From Vibrio sp. 14G-20 (GTDB lineage Bacteria; Pseudomonadota; Gammaproteobacteria; Enterobacterales; Vibrionaceae), in NCBI RefSeq assembly GCF_026241515.1, contig NZ_JAPHPW010000022.1, forward strand, positions 1 through 64,000: a DNA stretch of 64,000 nucleotides, in the 5' to 3' direction. The position numbers and the translations under genes are program-made. Shown piece by piece: positions 24,750 to 32,180 of the stretch; positions within the stretch are counted from its first letter, which is position 1, and the number at the start of each line of letters is the position of its first letter. The notes below the pieces were generated by a model. The model was not told the DNA's origin. It saw only the letters and a list, made by a program, of their open reading frames with translations, and searched no databases.

Positions 24750-25097
24750 ATGAAGGCTATTTACATCATTACTGCAGCTTTATTGCTGAGCAGCTCTTTA
24801 GCAAATGCAAACGTGCACAAATGGAAAAATACCGAATTTCAGACCTATTCCGATAAAACGCAGGTGAGGTTTTTATTAGTAAACCGTTACACCAAACAAG
24901 CGGATTACTACCTGCGAATTGATGACAAAGAATTCCCAAACAAAATCACACTGAATGCGAACCAAGAGTTAGAACTGGACATCAATGTTAAGACACCAGC
25001 AGCTCAAACAACCAAGAAAAAGATCTGCACACGCATGGTAACGGACTCTCCGAACAGCTACGAAGTGTGTACGAACCTTAAATTTAAACGGTATTAA
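24750..25097 (+). CDS. Small secreted beta-rich protein, gene 1 of a five-gene operon
   Basis: A 115-residue exported protein. Signal peptide about 1-20 (SSSLANA then NVHKW). The mature part alternates short strands (TQVRFLLVNRYTKQADYYLRID, KITLNANQELELDINVKTP, KICTRMV, EVCTNLKFKRY) and has two Cys that could form one disulfide, a layout suggestive of an Ig-like or chaperone-like sandwich. No family recognised. GAGG supports the start. Only 22 bp separate it from the next gene. Confidence 0.7.
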   Translation: MKAIYIITAALLLSSSLANANVHKWKNTEFQTYSDKTQVRFLLVNRYTKQADYYLRIDDKEFPNKITLNANQELELDINVKTPAAQTTKKKICTRMVTDSPNSYEVCTNLKFKRY

Positions 25098-25119
25098 TCA
25101 AATTCAAACGGTACTCACG

Positions 25120-25605
25120 ATGCACAAAATCATAACCACGCTACGCAGAGCTTTATTGACTGTCGTTGCACTGGCTATCGCTTCATTGACCAGTCTTTCT
25201 CTAACAAGCCCTGCATTGGCAAACCCGATACCGAGTGTATCCAACCCGTCAGGAACCGACCGAGTTCGTACCTCTGAAGGAGCTTCGTGTGAGCAAGCCA
25301 TTTCAACGGGCAAAACAGTTCAGTTCGGTACCTATGGCTCAACGGGTAATGAAGATAGCGACAGCTATTACAACAACTATTACTACCAGAATCAGGATGA
25401 AGCAGGCATTTACGCCGCTGTCACACTGCAGTTTGGTGGTGAGGATCGAGTTGACTGTCGTCGACTCTACGAGTTCGAGCTCCGTGAGCGAGAACGATTA
25501 GAAGAGCTGGCTCAAGCGGAACATGAGCTCAAGCTATTACAAATCGAAGCAGAGAAATATCGCCTGCTGAAGATGAAACAAAGCAATACCACTTTTTCGG
25601 AGTAA
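25120..25605 (+). CDS. Secreted protein with C-terminal coiled coil, gene 2
   Basis: A 161-residue exported protein. A long signal sequence (about 1-35, ending SPALA) is followed by a Gly/Tyr/Asn-rich part (GASCEQAISTGKTVQFGTYGS, then SDSYYNNYYYQN), a strand GIYAAVTLQFGG typical of outer-membrane barrels, and a charged heptad-like helix from about residue 115 to the end (ELRERERLEELAQAEHELKLLQ). Two Cys may pair. Not recognised. It is 3 bp from gene 3, so strongly coupled. Its shape suggests a surface or wall-anchoring part; this is inference only. Confidence 0.7.
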   Translation: MHKIITTLRRALLTVVALAIASLTSLSLTSPALANPIPSVSNPSGTDRVRTSEGASCEQAISTGKTVQFGTYGSTGNEDSDSYYNNYYYQNQDEAGIYAAVTLQFGGEDRVDCRRLYEFELRERERLEELAQAEHELKLLQIEAEKYRLLKMKQSNTTFSE

Positions 25606-25608
25606 AAG

Positions 25609-26103
25609 ATGCTTAATAAAAAACCATTACTTGGCCTAGCAGCCGTATCTATTTTTGCCACTGGATCGGCATTTGCACAACCTCCCGGTGATGGAGATGA
25701 CAAAACTGGAGATGTCGTGTTTTCGGCATCGGTTGAATCTCAATGCGGTATAGAGGCTACAGAAGATAAAGCCGACCTAGCTTTTGGCGAAAGTTACAAT
25801 GAATCTCACGCGACTGTAAAGTTAGTCAGCAACAGAAACGGAATCAAAGTTCGAGCAGAAGAGATCAAAATCGAATCGTTTGACGGACAAATTCAAAAGA
25901 GCGATGTGTTTTTCCAGTCAACGGGTACAACAGAGCTAGACCAATCGGCAGTTAGCTGGGAATCGGGTGTAGACATCACTCGAGATCAAATTCGTGAAGA
26001 TAACAATATGAATCTTTTCGCTCGTGTTGCGGTTGATGAAAGCAATCTCGATGCAAGTGAAGATTACGAAGTAAAAACAAAATGGAAGATTGAGTGTAAC
26101 TAA
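25609..26103 (+). CDS. Secreted beta-sandwich-like protein, gene 3, paralog of gene 5
   Basis: A 164-residue exported protein. Signal peptide about 1-23 (GSAFA then QPPGDG). The pattern FSASVESQCGIEA...LAFGESY...ATVKLVSNR, later SWESGV...DQ...ARVAVDESNL and the ending WKIEC resemble pilin-like or spore-coat-U-like beta sandwiches closed by an N- to C-terminal disulfide. Gene 5 of the operon has the same pattern. GGAG stands six bases before the ATG. Function unknown; a structural subunit is plausible. Confidence 0.75.
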   Translation: MLNKKPLLGLAAVSIFATGSAFAQPPGDGDDKTGDVVFSASVESQCGIEATEDKADLAFGESYNESHATVKLVSNRNGIKVRAEEIKIESFDGQIQKSDVFFQSTGTTELDQSAVSWESGVDITRDQIREDNNMNLFARVAVDESNLDASEDYEVKTKWKIECN

Positions 26104-26121
26104 CCCATCATCTCTCCCACG

Positions 26122-26148
26122 GTAAGCCCTCTAATCAAGAGGGCTTAC
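26122..26148 (+). other. Intercistronic perfect hairpin without T-run
   Basis: GTAAGCCCTCT (26122-26132), loop AATCA, AGAGGGCTTAC (26138-26148): 11 perfect pairs between genes 3 and 4. The lack of a U-tract argues against full termination; it may set the ratio of upstream to downstream products by blocking 3' decay. Confidence 0.6.
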
Positions 26149-26163
26149 TGACCCAGAGGCACT

Positions 26164-26571
26164 ATGAAAACTCTAGTTTTATACTTGGCGATATTGTTTA
26201 TCGCGCCCTATGCCGTGAGCACAGGGTTTGATAGAAAAGAAGTCGAACATTTCAATCAAATGTGCGTCGATGGTTCAGACAACCACCAACGCCGAATCTT
26301 TGATGCGCTGTCGAATTCTGAATACATCGATTGGTCGAGTATCGAGTTAATCGACACCGAAAGTCGCGTTAACTACACCGATACTACCGTCGAAATTAAG
26401 CAAACCGACCGTGTCACGTGCGATCTTATTGTCGAATACAAATATCATCATGCCGATATTGTACTGAGCTCAAGCTATCAGGTCTCTCTCAAAGATAAGC
26501 AAACCATCAGTAATGTGGCTGTTACTGAACAAGCGGTCACGGACTTTATTGTCCGCGTTATGGTGAACTAA
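26164..26571 (+). CDS. Small secreted protein, gene 4
   Basis: A 135-residue exported protein. Signal peptide about 1-19 (APYAVS then TGFDRK). The mature part has two Cys (NQMCVDGS and RVTCDLIVEY) and a predicted helix-then-strands layout (EVEHFNQMCVDGSDNHQRRIFDAL). No family recognised and no similarity to genes 3 and 5. AGAGG precedes the start. One base separates it from gene 5, so the two are coupled. Confidence 0.7.
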   Translation: MKTLVLYLAILFIAPYAVSTGFDRKEVEHFNQMCVDGSDNHQRRIFDALSNSEYIDWSSIELIDTESRVNYTDTTVEIKQTDRVTCDLIVEYKYHHADIVLSSSYQVSLKDKQTISNVAVTEQAVTDFIVRVMVN

Positions 26572-26572
26572 C

Positions 26573-27040
26573 ATGCTACGATTTATTGTCGCGTTCACTT
26601 TAATCAGCTTATCCAACTGTACATTGGCATCCAATAATCACTCTACATTAAGCTTTAAAAAGCATGTGAGAGAACGCTGCGGTTTAGAAGTGATCAATAA
26701 CCAAGGTGAAATGAGTTTTGGTCGAGAATACGATGGCAGAGCAATCACGCTCAAGCTGGAGTCCAATCGCAAAGATTCTCGATTGTTGCTCAAACTGCAA
26801 CATATTGACCTAGGCTCAATTGATGAGTCTCGCATTTCAGAACTTGTGCGATTCAAAGTCGAAACGCCGGTTCGCTATGAAGGTGACATTAATTATTGGC
26901 GTCAGGGCGTCGAATTTCCTGTCGATCAACTGGCATCCAATAAAGAGGTCGATATTCGAGCACGTATTACTATACCCGAGTCTCAACTAACAGCAGGAGA
27001 GTTTCACTTCAATATGGAGTGGGCAGTTGAGTGTCTATAA
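26573..27040 (+). CDS. Secreted beta-sandwich-like protein, gene 5, paralog of gene 3
   Basis: A 155-residue exported protein. Signal peptide about 1-19 (NCTLA then SNNH). It aligns along its length with gene 3: F..HVRERCGLEV...MSFGREY...ITLKLESNR, then YWRQGVEFPVDQL...ARITIPESQLTAGEF and the ending WAVEC. The shared Cys near each end points to the same disulfide-closed fold. Last gene of the cluster; no terminator is evident in the following 100 bp. Confidence 0.75.
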   Translation: MLRFIVAFTLISLSNCTLASNNHSTLSFKKHVRERCGLEVINNQGEMSFGREYDGRAITLKLESNRKDSRLLLKLQHIDLGSIDESRISELVRFKVETPVRYEGDINYWRQGVEFPVDQLASNKEVDIRARITIPESQLTAGEFHFNMEWAVECL

Positions 27041-27378
27041 ATTAGTAACTTAAGCTGAGTTTTTATTCAAAGAAGAAAAAAATAAGTGAGCTGGAAAGAA
27101 AATCAATGGAGTGACAAGTTCGGAATTATAAAACCGATAAAGAGAGATTCACTGGGAATTCGCTGTAGCTTAGCGCAAATTATCAAGGATGGAGTTTTTT
27201 TGAACATGTCTCTAAAACACGAAACATAATATGCGATCAGTTCATCGGACTTTCAAGGGAGTAACAAGAGAATATTTGATAACACTGAAGTCAATCACAC
27301 ATGTGCTAATTCTCAGTTGGTTAATCTATCCGATGTTTGCTACGTTTAAATGACACAGTCATTGGAAAGGTATGATTT
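27041..27378. other. Intergenic region before the hibernation factor gene
   Basis: About 340 bp, AT-rich, holding the hpf/raiA-like promoter and no credible gene or strong structure. Confidence 0.4.
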
Positions 27379-27735
27379 ATGAAAATAAATGTTCAAACAC
27401 ATCATGTATCAATTAACGACGAGTCACGCAAAGACATCGAAGGTAAATTCGAGAAGATATCTAACCATTTCCCATCACTGATCAGTTGCGACATCATCAT
27501 TACTAAAGAACACGGTCAACATCAGGTTGAAGTATTCACCAACTACGAAGGTGTACGAGTAACAGCAAAATCGACAGACGATGTTATGTACCCAGCTATC
27601 GCTGCAGCACTTAAGAAACTTGAAGCGGGCCTAAGTAACCGTAAGGGACAATTGAAAGCCGACCTACACGAGAAACCAACAAGTACGAAGCCAGAGATTG
27701 CTTCGGACATCATCCAAGAGATGAAATTGGTATAA
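27379..27735 (+). CDS. raiA: Ribosome hibernation factor, HPF/RaiA family
   Basis: A 118-residue short-type hibernation protein. The N-terminal 95 residues show the beta-alpha-beta-beta-beta-alpha pattern of HPF/YfiA (MKINVQTHHVSINDESRKDIEGKFEKISNHF, VTAKSTDDVMYPAIAAALKKLEAGL), which lodges in the 30S decoding channel and blocks tRNA and mRNA. The tail (about 96-118) is short, so it is not the long dimerising type. GGAAAGG precedes the ATG. It lies apart from rpoN or pheA, the usual neighbours, so it may be an extra copy. Confidence 0.88.
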   Translation: MKINVQTHHVSINDESRKDIEGKFEKISNHFPSLISCDIIITKEHGQHQVEVFTNYEGVRVTAKSTDDVMYPAIAAALKKLEAGLSNRKGQLKADLHEKPTSTKPEIASDIIQEMKLV

Positions 27736-27786
27736 ATCGATAAGTAGTTAAAGCGAAATAACTAATAGACACTTATTAAGAATTTC

Positions 27787-27811
27787 AAAGCCAGCACATG
27801 CTGGCTTTTTC
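27787..27811. terminator. Terminator after the hibernation factor gene
   Basis: AAAGCCAG and CTGGCTTT around loop CACATG, then TTTTT. Confidence 0.85.
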
Positions 27812-27972
27812 GATCTTACAGCAAAGCAAACCCTCCCTTCTTTACCGCCTCTTGAATTCAGCTCAAACCCACATCATTTTTAACGCCCTTAAGTTCTTAG
27901 CAGCTATAACAATCACTTGTGGTATTTGATACAGTTATAAACAGAAATCTAGACCAAAACGGAATATTTGTT

Positions 27973-28128
27973 ATGAAGAAAGTCGCGTTGATCCTTTTCC
28001 TAGCCACTCAGTTAATGGCTTGCACAGAGGTGGGAAGTGAAGCTTGGTGTGCGGATATGAAAGAGAAGCCTAAAGGCGACTGGACGGCGAATGAAGCGGG
28101 CGATTTTGCTAAACACTGTATTTTCTAG
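27973..28128 (+). CDS. DUF3012 small lipoprotein
   Basis: A 51-residue lipoprotein. MKKVALILFLATQLMAC is a signal with lipobox LMAC; the mature part EVGSEAWCADMKEKPKGDWTANEAGDFAKHCIF is the DUF3012 domain nearly in full. Function unknown. The ATG at 27973 gives a proper lipoprotein signal; the earlier frame start at 27919 would add 18 polar residues before it. Cysteines at the lipobox and in WC and HC suggest lipidation plus one disulfide. Confidence 0.88.
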   Translation: MKKVALILFLATQLMACTEVGSEAWCADMKEKPKGDWTANEAGDFAKHCIF

Positions 28129-28206
28129 GCGGGTTAGCTTTTAGCTCTACATTAGGCTGAATTAATACGCTCTGTGTAAAACAATCCATGGAATAAGTGA
28201 GTTTTA

Positions 28207-28968
28207 ATGGAACACTAACTAGACAACAACTGGAAGCACATCGAATGGGTATTAACCGGCGTCGATGACACGCTCACTTGGCAAGGTTCACTGCCTCCTG
28301 AAACCCTGATTGCGTTACAAAAGCTGAGAGACAGTGGAATCAAAGTGGTCGCCGTGACTGGTGCTTGTGCGGGTTGGTGCGACCATATCGCGCAACTTTG
28401 GCCTGTCGATGCCGTGCTTGGAGAGAATGGCGCGTTACAGCTTTCTTCGGAGACGCCGCTAGAACAAGTGCGTCAGAACCAAGCCAAGCTCAAACAACAA
28501 GTCGAAGCGATCTTGCTGAGTTACCCAGACCTATCCCTAACTTTGGACCAATCTTACCGCTTGTGTGAAGTCGCGATTGATATCGGCCAAAACCGTAAGC
28601 CTGTTGATCCTGAAATAGTGCAAGCGGTACTTGATAGAATACATTCTTTAGGCGCACACGCGACGGCAAGTTCAATTCATATCAATGCTTGGTATGGAGA
28701 GTACTCAAAGAAAAATGCCGTGCACCGTTTCCTTACGAATAAAGGCCTATCGCTTGAAAAAATCCACAATCAAGCCTGCTATGTCGGCGATTCAATGAAC
28801 GATCAACAGATGTTCGAATCACTGACACTCACCGTTGGCGTGGCTAGCATTCAACATTATTGGGATAAGTTAGAACATCATCCAAGCAAGGTAATGTCAG
28901 AACCGGGTGGCTATGGGTTTGCAGAATTTGTAGATGCGCTGCTGAGGCTTAAAAGTGAGGTAATTTAG
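28207..28968 (+). pseudogene. HAD-superfamily phosphatase gene, broken at codon 4
   Basis: Reading from ATG 28207 the frame meets TAA at 28216-28218 after only three codons, then stays open for 250 codons to TAG-type stop at 28968. The open part is a HAD phosphatase of the Cof/MPGP kind: motif I region LTGVDDTLTWQG, motif II VVAVTG, a lysine region KKNAVHRFL and motif IV YVGDSMNDQQMF. The first Asp of motif I (DxDxT), the nucleophile, is Gly here (codon 28258-28260). A nonsense codon plus loss of the nucleophile indicate decay. A shorter product could start at GTG 28345 but would lack motif I. Confidence 0.75.
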
Positions 28969-28990
28969 ATAATCGCTCAGACTTTGAAGC

Positions 28991-29022
28991 AAAAATCGCA
29001 CAAGATTTCACTCATGCGATTT
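28991..29022 (-). terminator. Terminator after dgcA
   Basis: On the minus strand AAATCGCA pairs with TGCGATTT around a 14-nt loop, then TTTTTGC. Confidence 0.75.
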
Positions 29023-29062
29023 CATTTATGTCATATCTATCGATTAGATGGATTCAACGAAC

Positions 29063-30049
29063 TTAGAGAATAATCATCCCATCTCGATAAGTCAGTGCTG
29101 GTGCGACATCTTTGCCAAGTAATACTGGGCCATCGAGGTCGACGATTTCAGATTGAACCGCAATAGGCAGAGCTGCACGCATCGCCAACGATGTACCAAG
29201 CATACAACCCGACATCAGAGTAAACCCGAGCCTTTGCGCTTCTTCTGCAAGTACTAATGCCTCAGTCAAGCCACCCGTTTTATCGAGCTTGATGTTGACC
29301 ATTTCATACTTGCCTAACAAAGATGGAAGTTGCGAAGTGGTATGACAGCTTTCATCAGCACACAGTGGGATCGGGTGATTGATGTGTGCCAATGACGCAT
29401 CATGTTGTTGCGGCAAAGGTTGCTCGATCATTGCGATATCAAACTCAGTAAGTTGATTGAACAACTCTTCGAGGTTCAACCCTGTCCACGCTTCATTAGC
29501 ATCCAGTACAATCTGAACATCGGATGCCGCTTCTCGCACAGCGCGAACACGCTCTACTACCTGCTCGCCATCAAGCTTCACTTTTAGAAGTTTTGCCCCA
29601 TTCGCCACATAATCTCGAGCTTGGGTCGCCATCGCTTCTGGTGTGCCAATGGAGACGGTCATTGCAGTCACAATTTGAGCAGGTAACTCAAACAAGCTAT
29701 TTGGAAACATCTGGTCGTTCTGCTGCGCTTCGAAATCCCAAAGCGCACAATCGACCGCATTTCGCGCTGCCCCTCCGGTCAATAAAGACTGAAGATGATC
29801 TCTTAGCTCTGCCGGATCGGTAACGCCTCGTTCAAACATAGCTTCAAGGGCACTAGACGCTTGTTGAATTTGCGCTAACACAGACTCCGATGACTCGCCG
29901 TATCGTGGGTAAGGCGTGCATTCGCCCTGAGCTTGTTTGCCACCATGTTCAATGTAAACACGAACAACGTGGCACTCAGTTCGGCTGCCACGAGATATGC
30001 GAAAAGGCGTTTGCATCGCGATAGTAATGGGTTCTGCTGTAATCTTCAT
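29063..30049 (-). CDS. dgcA: N-acetyl-D-glutamate racemase DgcA / dipeptide epimerase-like enolase-superfamily enzyme
   Basis: A 328-residue enolase-superfamily protein of the Ala-Glu epimerase (YcjG-like) subgroup. Catalytic features are KVK at 156-158, metal ligands D183 (DAN), E209 (EQP) and D232 (ADES), the second Lys at 254-257 (IKLDKTGG) and the cap-closing GCMLGTS. Such proteins next to a DUF1611 gene have been shown in marine bacteria to be DgcA, which racemises N-acetyl-D-Glu to N-acetyl-L-Glu. It is 57 bp downstream of dgcN on the same strand. Dipeptide epimerase activity is the alternative. Confidence 0.85.
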   Translation of the reverse strand: MKITAEPITIAMQTPFRISRGSRTECHVVRVYIEHGGKQAQGECTPYPRYGESSESVLAQIQQASSALEAMFERGVTDPAELRDHLQSLLTGGAARNAVDCALWDFEAQQNDQMFPNSLFELPAQIVTAMTVSIGTPEAMATQARDYVANGAKLLKVKLDGEQVVERVRAVREAASDVQIVLDANEAWTGLNLEELFNQLTEFDIAMIEQPLPQQHDASLAHINHPIPLCADESCHTTSQLPSLLGKYEMVNIKLDKTGGLTEALVLAEEAQRLGFTLMSGCMLGTSLAMRAALPIAVQSEIVDLDGPVLLGKDVAPALTYRDGMIIL

Positions 30050-30106
30050 AATTTCACTCGGTTGATGTTCGCTTTAACAAATGGAAACGTAGAAATGATG
30101 AAGTCG

Positions 30107-31114
30107 TTAAAGTGAATGTCGCAAATGATCAGTAATATTTTGTACACCAAAACGAACCGGGTCCGTCACTGGTACTTGATAAAGTGTGGTCCATTCTTGG
30201 CACAATGTCTCAGCATCTTCAATGCTAATCGCCGATGTGTTTAAACAAATACCGACCAGTTTCACGTCTGGATTCGTCAATCGCGCGGCTTGCAAGTTAG
30301 CTTCAATGGTCTGTTCTATGCTTGGTAATCGCGCATGAGGAAGGTTGCGAATATGTGGTCGCCCGACTTCATGACACAACACCAAAGCGTCAGCTTGTGC
30401 GCCATGCAATAATCCCAAACTCACGCCTGCAAAAGACGGATTGAACAACGAACCTTGGCCTTCAATGATGTCCCAATCGTGGTCGGTAAAATCGGGGCTA
30501 ATCGCTTCAACCGCGCCGGAAATGAAATCCGCGACCACAGCATCAATTGAAATCCCGCAACCTTCAATCAAGATACCTGTCTGCCCCGTAGCTTTAAACT
30601 GAGCTGACGTTCCCGCTTGTTTGAGGGATTTCTCTATCGCCAGTGCCGAGAACATTTTGCCTACTGAGCAATCGGTTCCGACTGTGAGAAGGCGTTTACC
30701 TTGTCGTGGTTTACCGTTACCAACATTAAGAACACCGTCAAAATGACGTACATCATGAAGCTTAGTCAATCCGTGTTGCTGCATGTCAGCAAGCGGTGAA
30801 AATTCACTCAAGCGCTGGTGCATGCCAGATGCAATCTGAAATCCCATTTCTGCAGCTTCCATTATGGTTGACTGCCAAGAATCAGGGATAACACCACCTG
30901 GGTTTGCTGTGCCAATCACTAGTGTTTTCGCACCCTCTGCATGCGCCTCTTGCAAGGTCATGTCCGTTAAGCCTAATGAAACGGTATCGTCTGTTAAACG
31001 AAGCTGACCTAGGCAAATTTCTGGTCGCCATTGGTGGATACCGCGAGCTGTTTTTGCGGCAAGTGGGTCGGTAACATCCCCAAGAAAAAGAAGGTAAGGT
31101 TGAGCGATAGACAT
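30107..31114 (-). CDS. dgcN: D-glutamate N-acetyltransferase DgcN (DUF1611 family)
   Basis: A 335-residue DUF1611/COG3367 protein. The N-terminal Rossmann-like domain (about 1-125) carries GTANPGGVIPDSW; the C-terminal domain begins at about 133 with the P-loop-like GTDCSVGKM and includes FKATGQTGILIEG, the family signature. Work on marine Proteobacteria identified this family as DgcN, which acetylates D-Glu as the first step of its catabolism. The following dgcA and preceding LysR gene reproduce that arrangement. Assignment rests on family plus neighbourhood. Confidence 0.85.
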   Translation of the reverse strand: MSIAQPYLLFLGDVTDPLAAKTARGIHQWRPEICLGQLRLTDDTVSLGLTDMTLQEAHAEGAKTLVIGTANPGGVIPDSWQSTIMEAAEMGFQIASGMHQRLSEFSPLADMQQHGLTKLHDVRHFDGVLNVGNGKPRQGKRLLTVGTDCSVGKMFSALAIEKSLKQAGTSAQFKATGQTGILIEGCGISIDAVVADFISGAVEAISPDFTDHDWDIIEGQGSLFNPSFAGVSLGLLHGAQADALVLCHEVGRPHIRNLPHARLPSIEQTIEANLQAARLTNPDVKLVGICLNTSAISIEDAETLCQEWTTLYQVPVTDPVRFGVQNITDHLRHSL

Positions 31115-31196
31115 GAGTATTCCTAATTAATAAATCCTTGTATGGATTTACTTTAATTAAGAACTTCGAAGCTGCCGAATGCCTATTTATGGCGAG

Positions 31197-31217
31197 CCTA
31201 TAACCTTAAGTTATAGG
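31197..31217. promoter_or_regulatory. Perfect palindrome before dgcN, candidate LysR operator
   Basis: CCTATAAC (31197-31204), 5-bp centre, GTTATAGG (31210-31217). It lies 83-103 bp upstream of the dgcN start codon, where LysR regulators usually bind, and covers the stop codon of the LysR gene. No T-run, so not a terminator. Confidence 0.6.
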
Positions 31218-32096
31218 GTGAGTATGGTTCTTCAATGAAGCGATAAATTGCTTAACGGAAATCGACTGAGGGGTGTGCTCTGCGCAAAGCATCGATACCG
31301 AGAATTGGATATCTGGTTGAAGTGGCAACACACAAACCGAATCGTCATTTTGGTACTGCTTTGCCGTCCACGGATCCACAATCGCAAACCCTGCTTGGTG
31401 TTTCACCAGTTCAGCTGCCGCGCTGTATCCACGCACAGATATTGGATGATGATAATGCGCATCTCGCGCCACAAGGCTTTGATGTAACAGCAGCCCTAAT
31501 GGGTCACGGCTATCGAGCCCGATGATTGGCAACGGATAATTGATCAGATCATCTAGCGTTAAGTCTGCCGGTAACTGCTCAACCGTATTGGATGGAACCA
31601 AAACCTTGAGTGACTCGGTTAAGAGCATTTCACTTAATATAGCCGGCGGCGCTTCATCGCCAAACGCGATAGCAATATCAAGCTCATGCTTTAACAACCC
31701 AGCACACAGTTCATCGCGATTGGCAGTCAGCAACTCAAAAGAGAGCTCTTGTTCGCGAGACATTTGGGCTATTACCGGAGTCAGCAATTTAGTCGCCAGA
31801 ATCGGTGGTGCACCAATACGCAGGTGCTGATGGCCTTGCTTGACTTTGTTGGTCAAAGAACGAAATTGACCCAGTTGTTGGTAGACTTTCTCCGCTTCCG
31901 GTAACAAAGTTTTCGCTTCAACCGTTGGTACTAAGCGCCCTTTAACACGCTCGAATAAACCGAAGCCGAGTTGTTGCTCTGTGTGCGCCAGAATACGCGT
32001 CACGTTAGGTTGTGACACATGCAGATTACGTGCGGCTCCAGATACGGTGCCAGTTTGCATGATGGCGTAAAAGACTTCCAACTGTCTTAGGTTCAA
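31206..32096 (-). CDS. dgcR: LysR-family regulator of the dgc operon (DgcR-like)
   Basis: A 296-residue LysR-type regulator: HTH at 1-60 (MNLRQLEVFYAIMQTGTVSGAARNLHVSQPNVTRILAHTEQQLGF) and an effector domain from about 90. It is encoded first in a LysR-dgcN-dgcA series on one strand, with 91 bp to dgcN, rather than divergently as is commoner for LysR regulators. A D-Glu-sensing LysR activator (DgcR) has been described for dgcN-dgcA operons; assignment here is by position. The palindrome across its stop codon is the likely site of action. Confidence 0.75.
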   Translation of the reverse strand: MNLRQLEVFYAIMQTGTVSGAARNLHVSQPNVTRILAHTEQQLGFGLFERVKGRLVPTVEAKTLLPEAEKVYQQLGQFRSLTNKVKQGHQHLRIGAPPILATKLLTPVIAQMSREQELSFELLTANRDELCAGLLKHELDIAIAFGDEAPPAILSEMLLTESLKVLVPSNTVEQLPADLTLDDLINYPLPIIGLDSRDPLGLLLHQSLVARDAHYHHPISVRGYSAAAELVKHQAGFAIVDPWTAKQYQNDDSVCVLPLQPDIQFSVSMLCAEHTPQSISVKQFIASLKNHTHPIT

Positions 32097-32180
32097 ATCA
32101 ATGTCCTTTTGGGTTCACTTAACTATTTAACTGTTTAATCACTTATCTAATCAGCTATCTAATCCGTTACCTGAGCGAGT

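Noticed and set aside
32097-32160. Quasi-periodic TTAACTAT/TATCTAATC stretch before the LysR gene of the dgc unit
   Set aside because: Units vary too much in sequence and length to be called a repeat.
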